From Lichina pygmaea (taxonomy: Eukaryota > Ascomycota > Lichinomycetes > Lichinales > Lichinaceae), in assembly GCA_963422465.1 (NCBI GenBank), contig OY730171.1, positions 2,232,001 to 2,296,000 on the forward strand: a stretch of DNA of 64,000 nt. The letters are read 5' to 3'. The notes under the pieces are model-generated. The model did not search any database, had not been told where the DNA came from, and saw only the letters and a list, made by a program, of their open reading frames with translations. Below are positions 24,988-36,319 of this stretch, one piece after another. Numbering within the stretch: position 1 is the first letter of the stretch; each line of letters begins with the position of its first letter. The position numbers and the translations under genes are program-made.

Positions 24988-27410
24988 AGCTCCCAAGAAG
25001 AAAAAACCCACCTTTTCAGAAAGTAACACCAGAGCTACACCAGCTATACTCTCCCAACCAGCTCCCAGTCTGGCTAGCACCCAGTCCAGCTCTCCTACCC
25101 CCCAACCAGCTCCCCAGAGTGACTACAAACTAGTAGACTCCTGGATCAAAACTCAACCAGTCCCAGAATCCATTCTGAAAAACTGGGAAAATATCAAAAA
25201 GAACTCCTTCCCTACAGAAGCCCAGTCTAGCTCCACTGGCCTCACCAACAGAATCTTCCAGGAGCTGGAGAATATCAACAAGCGGCTGGACAAACAAGAA
25301 GCCAAGCCATCATATGCCCAGGCTGTCCAAAAATCTATTCCAGCACAAATCCCTCTACCTGCAAGAATTCTCAAAGAAGTTCTTGTACATCCTGGTATCC
25401 AGCCACCTGACATGGCTAATAGAACTCACATCCAGCTCTTCCAGGCTCTTCAAGACAGACTACCCAGCCCCTACAACAAGCAGGTCAGAGCAGTAAGGAA
25501 ACTTCCTTCAGGGGATTTTGATTTGATTTGATTCTTACACTGTTTGTAGCTTTACAGCCATGCAGATCTTCCAGCTAATAGTGAACTTCTTCAGAAAACC
25601 TTTAAAGGAATAAAAACTGAAGACAGGGAGGTGACTAGAAAGTGTAGCAAAAGGAAATCTTGTAGTGTCTGGTAGGAAAAGCTTCTAGATGTTGGAGTGT
25701 GAATAGTGAAGTTTGAAAGCCAGATTAAATTGGTTTAGTCTTTTCAAAGACATAAACCAGTACAGAAACTTCTGTAGAAGCTCTGGGTTTGAAATAATAG
25801 TAGTGAAATCTTGGGGGTTAAAGAGAGCATGTTGTCTTTGACTTGAGTAGAGAGAGCATGAAGAGGTGATATACTTTACTGTCTCTTCTGCTTGACCACA
25901 CATGCATAGGGGGGTAGGAAAGTCAGGGACTCCAGCTCTGAAAAGAAAACTTGCTAGACCAATTCTCCCAGTTCTGGTTTGCAGTAGTAGACTTGCCTCA
26001 GCTTTCTGTAGCTCTTTGTAGAGCTTTAGGTTGTTGTAGTGAGGTTTTTGGCAAAACACCTGCCATCCAGCATAGCCTTTTCTTTTCTTCTCCTCCCATT
26101 GGTTTTCCCACTCTTTAGTAAAGAGTATTTGTAGTTCTTTCTTTGAACTAGCCTGGTTAGTAGTTATTTGACTTAACCAAGTGAACTTCCAATTAGGAGA
26201 GATAGTTGAGCATTTCTTTAAAGGTTTCCTCAGTGAAGAAGCATAGGAAGAAATAGTAGAAAAGGTACTGTCAAGAAAGTCTTTCAGAGAGGAGGTTTGG
26301 ATAGAAGATAGAAAACAAGCTGTGCGAAATTTAAAATAGAGATCTAGAGGTAAAAGAAAAAGCTCACTCTCTAATAGAAAAGAAGGAGTGGCTTTGAAAG
26401 CACCCCCAATAAGTCTCAGACATTTGTTTTGGAATATGATAAGAGAGGAAATATTAGAGGATTTTCTGAGTGGGTTGAACCAAATTCCCACTGCATAGCT
26501 CAGTACAGATCTGAGTATTGCAGTGTACACAAGGATCCTTCAGGGGATATCCTTATTAACACAGAAAGCCAAGAGACTAAAGTCTTCCTAGAGAAAAACC
26601 CTGCCTGGGTATCAGCTATCTTCACAAAGGAAGCAACTATCCAGCCCAAGAGATTTCCAGTTCTGATCCATGGAGTCAGAACAGAAGATATCCAACCTGA
26701 AGATCTGGAGAAAACCCGCCAGATAATCCAGAACAGCAACCCATCTCTGAGCAAGCAAATCACCATCCTGAGAGCCTACTGGTCTAAGAAGGCTATAGCT
26801 CAAAAGAAGCCAGTTACCTCTCTCCACCTGGATCTGGCTACCCCTGAACAAGCCAATCTTTTGATTGAGAGTGGGCTAGTGCTGGGGCACAGGATGCATG
26901 AAGCAGAACCTTTTCTGGCAGACACAGTTATTGCACAATGTTTCAAGTGCTTTGGCTATGGGCACCAAGCACACTTCTGCAAGAACAAAGCTGTGTGTGG
27001 TGCCTGTGGAGGCCAGCATGAAAGGAGAGCCTGCCAAGTTCCTGAACAGCTTCTCAAGCCAAAATGCTGCAACTGCAGAGGAGCTCACCCAGCCTGGGCC
27101 AGTGTCTGTCCAGTACGCCAGGAAGCAGCCAAGAAGGCAAGAGAAGCATGGAACACACGCCCAGGACAATATGAGATCCCAACAGCTACCTCTGTTCCAG
27201 CTCTACAACCCCCCCCAGTTATGTCTTTCCCTCTCTCTCAGTCTCTACCAGGGGAGAAAAAATGTAAAACAGCTGAGCCAAGCAGAAGCTCAGAGAGACT
27301 CAGAGGTGCACTCCCAGAAGTGCAAATTCTTTCTTCAAGATCAGCCAACTCTGGAGGAAAGCTACCAGCTAACTCCTTCAAGATCTTTGATGCTGAGATG
27401 TCTGCATGAA
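24988..27410 (+). pseudogene. LnA-I ORF1: Gag-like zinc-knuckle protein (interrupted)
   Basis: The N-terminal part (24988-25516) is lysine-rich, then carries SDYKLVDSWIKTQP and coiled-coil-like sequence. LnA-M interrupts it. The C-terminal part (26549-27410) holds a conserved domain and three cysteine-rich motifs: CFKCFGYGHQAHFC, CGACGGQHERRAC and CCNCRGAHPAWASVC. Knuckles of this type bind the LINE's own RNA. No ATG is found at the head of the frame; the first in-frame ATG is about 25412, so the start is uncertain. The stop TGA overlaps the ORF2 start in ATGA. Confidence 0.85.
25517..26535 (-). mobile_element. LINE LnA-M, short 5'-truncated copy
   Basis: A 1019 bp minus-strand 3' fragment of LnA inserted in ORF1 of LnA-I, flanked by the perfect 13 bp TSD tccttcaggggat (25504-25516 and 26536-26548). 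It carries the gatttgattt tail, 3' UTR and the last roughly 280 codons of ORF2 (26530-25685), open in frame and ending in the usual zinc knuckle and SHSNI. It is nearly identical to the 3' end of K. Confidence 0.95.
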
Positions 27411-30400
27411 AGACACAAAGCTGACACTTCTCCAGTATAATGTGCAAAAAAGCCAATCAGTCCAAGAGCTACTGCTAGCAACCTCAGCTCTCCAAGAGGT
27501 GGACATTATTGCACTTCAAGAGCTCTGGAAAAACCCTCACCTAGAAACAAGCACTTCAACTGTTTTCTCTTTCTTTCTTCCTCTCTACTGTTCAGAGATT
27601 GGCAGAACACTTTTTCTTATTAATAAAAATCTGAAACTCTCTTCTCTTCATCCTACCTTCTGGAATAAAGACTTTGTTTCTCTTGAAATCTACTTGGAAA
27701 ACTCTTCTACTTCTCTTTGGGTACATAATCTCTACTTCACCCCATCAAGTCAAGAAAACTACACAGAGGCATCAGAAGCTCTTCTCTGTTTACTCCAAAA
27801 TGCTTTACAAGAACAAGGACAACATATTCTTCTCACAGACTCAAATCTTCACCACCCAGACTGGTCAAAGAAAAGAAGACTGTACTCTGAGACTGCAAAC
27901 AAGTTTCAAGACCTAATGAAAGATTTAAATCTGGATTTAGCTATTGCACCTTTCACCCCTACCAGAGCAAGATCTCTTTCTGAAAAACCATGTTCTTCTA
28001 TTGATCTGTCTTTTATTTCTTCTTCTCTTTCTAACTCTCTGATTTTCTCTAAAGTGGCTCTTCAGTTCTTTCATGGGTCTGACCACAGACCTGTACTAAC
28101 CTGCCTGGACCTGGATCCTCCAAGGAAAATCTGGAAACCAGAAAGAAACTGGAGAACACTGGACTCAAACCTTGCAAGAGTAGAGTGTGAGAAGCTACAC
28201 CTGCCCTTCCACTTCCAAGACAAATATGAAGTGGATGAGTACTTGGAGTATCTTGACAACTTTCTCCAAGAAATAGCAAGCAAATCCACACAGCTCCAGA
28301 AGCAATCTGGCCACTCAGTTCCCTGGTGGAATCAAGAGATCCAAAACAAGGTTAAAGAGGAAAGAAGAGTAAGAAGAAAAGTGCAAAAAAGGCAAGCAAG
28401 TCAAGAGGAACTTGAGCAAGCAACTAAGCTCAAGAAAAAGGCAGTCAGAGACGGAAAACAGAACACTTTCAGACACCAAATCCATGAGCTGGCCAGCTCT
28501 TCAAAGTTCTGGAAGCTTGCAAAGTGGGGAAAGTCCAAAGCCAACAAGACTCCTGATCTTCCTCTGGTTCCTGACCTGGAAACACAAGAAGGAATAGCCA
28601 AAATCTTTGAGGAAAAGACTAAAGCCTTCTCACAACAGTTCTTTCCAAAAGCTCTAGTTCCAGAACCAGGCTCAGAAAGCTCCCAGACTATCTCTGAGAT
28701 ACAGCTCTCCCAGGAGGTAACATGTGAAGAAGTGGAGCAAATTCTGGCCAAGAAGAAACCTTTCACAGCAGGAGAGAGAGATAAGCTGCCAAATGGATTT
28801 CTGAGAGCTCTGGGGCCTAGGTTCTGCCAAGCTCTAGCTATTCTGACTTCAACATGCTGGAAACTGGAGTACTTCCCTGAAAGATTTAAGAGTGCAAAAA
28901 CAGTCTGCTTGAGGAAACCTGGCAAGGGAACCTACAATCAAGCTAAAGCCTGGCGCCCTATAGCTCTCCTAAACACAACAGGCAAGCTGATGGAAGCTAT
29001 TGCTGCAGCCAGACTAAGCAAGATAGCAGAAGAAGCTGGACTATTGCCAGATATCCAGATGGGCTTTAGGAAAGGAAGATCCACAGAAGCAGCACTTTTC
29101 CTTCTAACCTCCCAAGTGGAAAAAGTCTGGAAGGAAGGCATGGTTGCATCCCTACTCTCACTGGATATCTCAGGAGCCTATGACAGAGTTCTCCCCAAGA
29201 TACTACAGCAAATTCTGAAAAGAAAAGGAATACCTGCCTGGCTAGCTTCCTGGATCTACTCCTTCTGTCATAAGCGCTCTACCACTCTTGTCTTTGATGA
29301 TTCTGAGTCTTATTCTATTCCTATTCATTGTGGAGTTCCTCAAGATTCTCCATTATCCTCTATTCTTTTTCTATTCTACATTTCTGAATTGCATGAGACT
29401 GTGCATACTCCCTCTTCTGGTGTATCTGCCCTGGGGTTTGCAGATGATACAAATCTGCTTGCTTTTGGTCACTCCTTGAAAAGTAACCTTCTGAAGTTAA
29501 AGAACACACACCACAAATGTCTATCCTGGGCTGCAAGACATGGAATAGTCTTCTCACCTGAGAAATATGAAATACTTCATTTTTCCAGAAGAAGATCAGA
29601 CAATCTTCAGCTCAAGCTCAGACTGGGGAATGTGATTCTCAAACCAAAAGAAGAAGTGTGAGTACTTGGAGTGTACCTAGATGCAAAGCTCCACTGGCAC
29701 AAACACCAGAGGATTATCCTTCAAAAAGCACAGAAAGCACTCTCTTCTCTTTCTAGAACTTCCTATTCTACTTGGGGCTTTCCAGTTCACACATCACATC
29801 TGGTGTACACTGCTATACTGAGATCTCTACTGAGCTATGCAGTGGGGATCTGGTTTAACCCTCTAAGAAAATCCTCCAATATCTCTTCTCTTGTTTCATT
29901 TCAAAACAGATGCCTAAGACTTATTGGGGGTGCCTTCAAAGCCACTCCTTCTTTTCTATTAGAGAGTGAGCTTTTTCTTCTACCTCTAGACCTATACTTT
30001 AAATTTCGCACTGCCTGTTTTCTTTCTTCTATTCAAAACTCCCCTCTCAAATACTTTCTTGACAGTATCTTTTCCACTATTTCCAGCTATGCCTCTCTCT
30101 TGAAGAAACCTTTAAAGGAATCCTCAACTATCTCTCCTAAGTGGAAATTCACTTGGTTAAGTCAAATAACTACTAACCAGGCTAGTTCAAAGAAAGAACT
30201 ACAAAAGCTCTTTACTAAAGAGTGGGAAGACCAATGGGAAGAGAAGAAAAGAAGAAGCTATCCAGGCTGGCAGACTTTCTGTCAAAAGCTACACAAAAAC
30301 AATCTGAAGCTCTACAAAGAGTTACAGAAAGCTGAGGCAAGTCTGCTACTGCAAATCAGGACTGGAAGAATTGGTCTGGCAAGTTTTCTTTTCAGAGCTG

Positions 30401-30648
30401 GAGCTCCTGACTTCCCTACCCCACTATGTGTGTGTGGCCAAGCAGAAGAAACTGCAAAACATATCACCTCTTCATGCTCTCTTTATTCAAGACAAAGACA
30501 ACAAGTCTCTTTTAATCCCCAAGACTTCACCACTATTATTTCAAACCCAGAGCTACTACAGAAGTTCTTGTACTGGTTTATGTCTTTGAAAAGACTAAAC
30601 CAGTTTAATCTAGCTTTCAAACTCCACTATTCCCAATCCAATACCTAG
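27406..30648 (+). pseudogene. LnA-I ORF2: endonuclease-reverse transcriptase, one stop
   Basis: About 1,080 codons. Residues 1-230 are an APE-type endonuclease (LLQYNVQKS, IIALQELW, DSNLHHPDWS, SIDLSFISSSL, GSDHRPVLT), which would nick target DNA. Residues about 480-760 are the reverse transcriptase (MGFRKGRSTEAAL, LSLDISGAYDRV, FADDTNLLA). The C-terminus has WFNPLRKSSNISS and the knuckle CVCGQAEETAKHITSSC. No RNase H domain is visible. One in-frame TGA at 29659-29661 replaces a CGA arginine codon of copy K, a CpG transition. Otherwise the frame is open throughout. Confidence 0.93.
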
Positions 30649-30843
30649 ATTCTCTTCTCTTACCAGAAACTTCAAGATTCCTTTTGTTACATTCCCTAGT
30701 CACACCCTGCCTTCAGTTTTTATCTCTTCAAAGGTTTTCTGAAGGAGTTCACTATTAGCTAGAAGATCTGCATGGCTGTAAAGCTACTACCAGTGTAAGA
30801 ATCAAACAAATAAATAAATAAAAATTGTTTATACACCAGAGAA

Positions 30844-31966
30844 GGCCTGCGAAGACTCAAACCTCCACGCGGTGCAGGCTGGGAACCTCGGGGCAGCGAT
30901 GGCAGGCAGTCTCCCAAGCTGCTTGTAGTCGCTGCACCGAGAGCTAATTGAGTCACCGGTCAAGCTGCTGGTGCCCGTGGAGTGACGGGCCACCGGAGGT
31001 GTTGTGCAGGCACCCTGGACACCCCCGTGAAGCGACATCAGCAGAACAGAGGACTTCGACCAAACTGGTTATGAAAACCACCTGACAGATGTCTACCGTG
31101 TACGCTACAGCCCGAAGCCAGCCTTGCAACTGGTGGAGGTGAAGTCTAGACACCCGACAGGGCACCTCTGGAGTAGACGAGAGGAGTTCCTATCGCACAC
31201 CCCCCTTCTGGCAGAGTCTCCAGCAGCTGATGCATCGAGGATCTTGTTCTAGGAGGGGAGCGATGTCTGTACTGCGGTGTTGTTAATCGAACGGGGACTA
31301 CGTGTTAAAGAAGGCGAGCAGGTGGCACGAAGGGTTTCCGCCGCTCCAGTACCTAAGGGCTGTGTGATAGTCAAAGTGCTGGCTTGATGGTTTTGCCTAA
31401 GGTCTTGCCACGGATTCTCTTCGGGCCACCTACAGACCGGGGCTAGGGCACTGGAGGTTCTCCAGTGGGCCACCACGTACATCCGGAGTCCCACAGGCGA
31501 CAGCGGGCAGATGGAGACTTCTCCCTACTTGGTTAGTGGGCTGGAAAGGCGGTCCTGCAGGTGCTGGCATGGCCTGCAGGGTCCGTAGAGCCTGCGAGGC
31601 ATGGTCGGCCTCTGTACGAGAGATCTACAGAGATAACGCAAAACAGCGAGAGCTGCGGGGCGTGGCATATAATGGCAGTGACGGCAGTAGGGTCTGGGCC
31701 TACTACAAGACTGTCTATATGGCCCGAGAGGACGGAAGCGCATGCCGGTCTGTACAGAGTGCAGGCTCAGGCTGCAAATGACGGGCTCAAGGAGCAAACT
31801 GCAGTTGGAGTGTGGGCTCCGGGCTGGCAACCCGGCGCTCCGAAGCAGGACCTAGGGGTGAGCGTACACGGCGGAGCGCAAAAGACCTCAGGACTGCGGG
31901 GAAGCGTGGCAGAGACCCTGCACAGGATGTCGACTCTGCGCTATGCCTCGGCATAGCTCAACTGTG
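30844..31966 (+). other. R sequence (full copy at a chimera), unknown function
   Basis: About 1.1 kb of GC- and CpG-rich sequence, unlike the surrounding LINEs. It begins immediately after the TSD and ends in aactgtgg. No rRNA, tRNA, snRNA or SRP core motif was recognised. A frame open at 31561-31956 ends about 10 nt before the 3' end of R, and the same frame is open in the J copy. Its substitutions look neutral and no domain is visible. R may be an abundant RNA or a piece of another element that LINE reverse transcriptase used as a second template. Confidence 0.6.
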
Positions 31967-31967
31967 G

Positions 31968-34075
31968 CTAACAAGACCCCTGATCTTCCTCTGGTCCCTG
32001 ATCTGGAGACTCAAGAAGGACTAGCCAAAAGCTTTGAGGAGAAGACAAAATCTTTCTCAGCTCAATTCTTTCCAGAAGCACGTGTTCCAGAACCAAGTAC
32101 AGAAAGTCACCAGAGTACCCCAGAGATCCAGCTTTCTCAGGAGGTTACCACTGAAGAAGTGGAGCAAATTCTGAACAAGAAGAAACCTTTTACAGCAGGA
32201 GGAAAAGACAAGCTGCCAAATAGATTTCTGAAAGCTCTGGGTCCCAAGTTCTGCCAAGCTATAGCTGTTCTCACATCAACATGCTGGAGACTGGAATACT
32301 TTCCAGAGAAATTCAAGAATGCAAAAACAGTCTGTCTAAGAAAACCTGGCAAGGGAATCTATAACCAAGCTAAAGCCTGGCGCCCTATAGCTCTGCTAAA
32401 CACAACTGGCAAGCTGATGGAAGCTATTACAGCAGCCAGACTAAGCAAGGTAGCAGAAGAGGCTAAACTCTTGCCAGAAATCCAGATGGGGTTCAGGAAA
32501 GGCAGATCAACTGAATCAGCACTTTTCCTTCTAACTTCCCAAGTGGAAAAAGTCTGGAAAGAAGGCATGGTTGCATCTCTACTTTCTCTGGACATCTCAG
32601 GAGCATATGACAGAGTTCTTCCAGAGATTCTTCAAAAGATTCTGGAGAGAAAAGGAATCCCTCTCTGGCTAACTTCTTGGATCTTCTCTTTCTGTACCAG
32701 ACGTACCACCACTCTAGTTTTTGATGACTCTGAGTCCTCTTCTATTCCTATTCACTGTGGAGTTCCCCAAGGTTCCCCTTTGTCTCCTATTCTTTTTCTA
32801 TTCTATATTTCTGAACTTCATGAGACTGTACATTCTCCTACTACTGGTGTTTCTGCTCTGGGATTTGCAGATGATACAAATCTGCTTGCATTTGGACACT
32901 CTCTTAAAAGCAACTTTCTGAAGTTGAAGAATACACATCTTAAATGTCTATCTTGGGCTGCAAGACATGGAATGGTCTTCTCTCCTGAGAAATATGAAAT
33001 ACTTCATTTTTCCAGAAGAAGATCAGACAATCTGCAGCTCAAGCTTAGACTTGGGAATGTGATTCTAAAACCAAAAGAAGAAGTGCGAGTATTGGGAGTG
33101 TACCTGGATGCCAAACTCCACTGGCACAAACACCAGAGAATTATTCTTCAAAAAGCACAAAAAGCACTATCTTCTCTTTCTAGAACCTCTTACTCCACCT
33201 GGGGCTTTCCAGTTCTCACAGCACGCCTTGTGTACACTGCAATACTCAGATCTGTACTGAGCTATGCAGTGGGAATTTGGTTCAACCCACTCAGAAAATC
33301 CTCTAATATTTCCTCTCTTATCATATTCCAAAACAAATGTCTGAGACTTATTGGGGGTGCTTTCAAAGCCACTCCTTCTTTTCTATTAGAGAGTGAGCTT
33401 TTTCTTTTACCTCTAGATCTCTATTTTAAATTTCGCACAGCTTGTTTTCTATCTTCTATCCAAACCTCCTCTCTGAAAGACTTTCTTGACAGTACCTTTT
33501 CTACTATTTCTTCCTATGCTTCTTCACTGAGGAAACCTTTAAAGAAATGCTCAACTATCTCTCCTAATTGGAAGTTCACTTGGTTAAGTCAAATAACTAC
33601 TAACCAGGCTAGTTCAAAGAAAGAACTACAAATACTCTTTACTAAAGAGTGGGAAAACCAATGGGAGGAGAAGAAAAGAAAAGGCTATGCTGGATGGCAG
33701 GTGTTTTGCCAAAAACCTCACTACAACAACCTAAAGCTCTACAAAAAGCTACAGAAAGCTGAGGCAAGTCTACTACTGCAAACCAGAACTGGGAGAATTG
33801 GTCTAGCAAGTTTTCTTTTCAGAGCTGGAGTCCCTGACTTTCCTACTCCCCTATGCATGTGTGGTCAAGCAGAAGAGACAGTAAAGCATATCACCTCTTC
33901 ATGCTCTCTCTACTCAAGTCAAAGACAACATGCTCTCTTTAACCCCCAAGATTTCACTACTATTATTTCAAACCCAGAGCTTCTACAGAAGTTTCTGTAC
34001 TGGTTTATGTCTTTGAAAAGACTAAACCAATTTAATCTGGCTTTCAAACTTCACTATTCACACTCCAACATCTAG
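31968..34075 (+). CDS. LnA-K ORF2 fragment: reverse transcriptase and C-terminus
   Basis: Open for about 700 codons from the junction to the natural stop after SHSNI; the ATG at 31943 lies in R and gives a fused frame by chance. It includes the linker (PDLPLVPDLETQEGLAKS), the RT core (MGFRKGRSTESALF, LSLDISGAYDRV, PLSPILFLFYISEL, FADDTNLLA) and the C-terminal knuckle CMCGQAEETVKHITSSC. The endonuclease domain is absent, so it should be dead on arrival, but it is undamaged. It is the best reference for the LnA reverse transcriptase in this window. Confidence 0.92.
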
Positions 34076-34253
34076 AAGCTTTTCCTACCAGACACTACAA
34101 GATTTCCTTTTGCTACACTTTCTAGTCACCTCCCTGTCTTCAGTTTTTATTCCTTTAAAGGTTTTCTGAAGAAGTTCACTATTAGCTGGAAGATCTGCAT
34201 GGCTGTAAAGCTACAAACAGTGTAAGAATCAAATCAAAAAATACACCAGAGAA

Positions 34254-35498
34254 AGATGTATCAGCTCTGGGCTTTGCAGATGATACAAACTTTCTGGCAT
34301 TTTCCCCTTCTCTTAAAAGCAATCTCCTAAAGCTAAAGTCTACTCACTCCAAGTGTTTAGACTGGGGAAGAAAACATGGAATGAAGTTTGCACCTGAAAA
34401 GTATAAACTTCTCTATTTTTCTAGAAGAAGAACAGATAATCTTCAGCTCAGTCTAAGACTTGGAGAAGTGGTACTACAGTCTAAGGAAGAAGTGCGTATT
34501 CTGGGACTACACTATGATTCCAAGCTTCTCTTGAAAAAACACTAGAAAATCATATTACAGAAAGCTTCTAAGTTTTTCTCAGCACTTTCCAGAACTACTT
34601 TTTCTACATAGAGTCTACCTGTTCTCTCTGCTAGACTTGTCTACACTGCAATACTGAGATCACTTCTCACCTATGCAGTAGGAGTCTGGTTCAATTCCCA
34701 CAAAAAACCTTCTAACATTTCTTCTCTAAATCTTTTCCAGACTAAGTGTCTAAAAACTATAGGAGGTGTCTTTAAAGCTACTCCTATATTTCTTATTGAA
34801 GGAGAACTATTCCTACCACCTCTTGATCTTTATTTCAAATTCAGAATAGCAACTTTCCTACAATCTTTCTATTTTTCTAATACTTCTTCTAATCCTCTCT
34901 CCTCACTTCTCTATAAGCTCTTTTCCCAGATCACTGTTTTTGTTTCTACTCTGAGAACACCTCCAAAGTCTCTGTCTACTGTCACACCTAACTGGAAAGC
35001 AAGATGGCTAGAAGAACTAACCACTAACCAAGATTACTCTAAGAAATAATTTCAAGAAATGTTTCAGAAAGAGTGGGAAGCCAGATGGCAGGCAAACAGA
35101 CAGAAGTGTTCTCCAGTCTGAGAGGTATTTTGCAGACTACCGCAAAGGAAAAATCTCAAAGTTTTCAAAGACTTGAGAAAAGCTGAAGCTAGTCTTTACT
35201 TGCAGATTCTATCAGCAAGAATAGAACTAGCCAGCTTTCTTTTCAGAGCAAATGTTCCTGACTTCCAATCCTCTCTATGTTCCTGTGGTTTTGGAGAAGA
35301 GACTACTCAACATATCACTTTCTCTTGTAACAAGTTTCTTACTCAAAGACAGTAAGCCACTTTTCTTTCCTACAATTTCTCTACTTTACTTCAAAAGTCT
35401 AAAGTGCTTAAAGAATTTCTTGTCTGGTTTATGTCTTTGAAAAGACTAGACCAGTTTAACTTAGCACACCAACTCTTACCAGAAAACCTACTATCTCT
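34254..35498 (+). pseudogene. LnB-J ORF2, reverse transcriptase C-terminal part (broken)
   Basis: Continues LnB-J after chimera K, starting at the FADDTNFLAF catalytic motif. It carries the thumb and C-terminal domain with CSCGFGEETTQHITFSC. Several in-frame stops are present relative to LnB-G, for example near 34543, 34610, 35047, 35120 and 35354, several of them C-to-T or G-to-A changes. The frame ends where the solo LTR inserted (35499), after ENLLSL. Confidence 0.88.
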
Positions 35499-36140
35499 TG
35501 TTGCGGTCTGTACTGTGCCATCCTAACCGAGTATAGGATTAAGGGTGAGATGTGGAAGGCAGGTTGGTTCTCGCAGGAGAGGAGTGTCAAGGAGTGCGAA
35601 GGGGTTTGGTGGAATGTGGTGGTGGTGACACCTGATCAATGGCTTCGTACAAAAGGATTGTATTGAAGTAGATCTAGTTGTCTGGATCACAACATGAGTT
35701 GAAGACAATTGTTCGATAAGGGAACTATCGCCGGACTATATAGTGCTGGCCTGTCAAGATGATCGAGATTGTCTCGACAGTCTCGACGTCGAGACGGGTG
35801 AGATTGTCTCAACAGTCCCACCATGTTATGCACTCTGCGTCAAGACTGGTGAGATTGTCTCGATGCTTCATGCACGCTGCGTCGAGACTGGTGAGGCTGT
35901 CTCGATGCTTCCTGCACCCTGCGTCAAGACTGGTGAGATTGTCTCGATGCTTCATGCACGCTGCGTCGAGACTGGTGAGGCTGTCTCGATGCTTCATGCA
36001 TGCTGCGTCGAGCCGCCCGTGTGTCTCGACAGTCACGTGACCCCTTGTTGGTTGGTCACTTAACTTCCATGGTGTCCTCTTGCCTGGCCCGCGGCCTGAT
36101 TGCCTATAAATAAGTGGCTCCCATCCCAGGGGTCGTAACA
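35499..36140 (-). repeat. Solo Chr2 LTR (subfamily 2a)
   Basis: 642 bp with TG...CA ends and the perfect 5 bp TSD tctct (35494-35498 and 36141-36145), inserted at the end of LnB-J ORF2. No internal element sequence accompanies it, so it is a product of LTR-LTR recombination. It retains many CpG sites lost in other LTRs, including the palindrome gtctcgacgtcgagac. Confidence 0.95.
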
Positions 36141-36319
36141 TCTCTGTGATTTTATTTTCTCCAGATACTGCATATTCTTCCAGATAATTCCCTAGTCTTA
36201 CCCAAGTCTCAGTTTTTATTCCTTCAAAGGTTTTCTGGGAAAAAAAACATGTATCTAGAAGTTCTGCATGGCTCACCAGCCAAATCAGAGTAAGAATAAA
36301 ATAAAAATAAAAATAAAAT
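36141..36319 (+). mobile_element. LnB-J 3' UTR and tail
   Basis: Resumes LnB-J after the solo LTR. It carries the conserved 3' block gttctgcatggctcaccag and a terminal aaata-rich tract. The block is very similar to the SINE tail at 63100-63158 and to the LnA 3' end, so it is the probable recognition site of the LINE reverse transcriptase. Confidence 0.88.

Larger units (their letters stand above)
24481..30823 (+). mobile_element. LINE LnA-I, 5'-complete copy
   Basis: Plus-strand, with the 5' end aaactcttccc at 24488 (preceded by an A run), 5' UTR to about 24985, ORF1, ORF2, a 3' UTR (30649-30790) and a tail of aaataaat repeats. It is flanked by the perfect 15 bp TSD attgtttatacacca (24466-24480 and 30824-30838). 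Minus-strand LnA fragment M is inserted in ORF1. Without M it is about 5.3 kb, which gives the full-length size of the family. Confidence 0.93.
30844..34240 (+). mobile_element. K: chimeric R-LnA retroposon with TSD
   Basis: A 3397 bp unit formed by 1123 bp of R (30844-31966) fused directly to a 5'-truncated LnA (31967-34240). The perfect 13 bp TSD atacaccagagaa flanks the whole unit (30831-30843 and 34241-34253), so R and LINE inserted as one molecule. The LnA part starts inside ORF2, upstream of the reverse transcriptase. This matches the layout of MINE elements in Magnaporthe, where template switching fuses a non-LINE sequence to truncated MGL LINEs. R itself is not recognised. Confidence 0.92.
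23736..36319 (+). mobile_element. LnB-J, R-LINE chimera hosting the left nest
   Basis: Plus-strand LnB whose 5'-truncated sequence begins at 23998, directly after a segment of R (23736-23997). LnB pieces are 23998-24480, 30824-30843, 34241-35498 and 36141-36319. Between them lie LnA-I (15 bp TSD attgtttatacacca), chimera K (13 bp TSD) and a solo Chr2 LTR (5 bp TSD). The 3' tail is an aaata-rich tract ending about 36319. Its own left TSD cannot be seen because LnA-H and everything nested in it intervene. CpG sites in its R part are largely decayed, so it is older than K. Confidence 0.85.

Noticed and set aside
31561-31956. 131-codon frame in R as a protein gene
   Set aside because: The same frame is open in the J copy, but differences are largely amino-acid changes at CpG and no domain is visible. 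Kept only as a note.
30844-31966. R as ribosomal DNA spacer or 5S/U6-type RNA
   Set aside because: GC content suggested it, but no rRNA or snRNA core motif was recognised. It needs a database scan to exclude fully.
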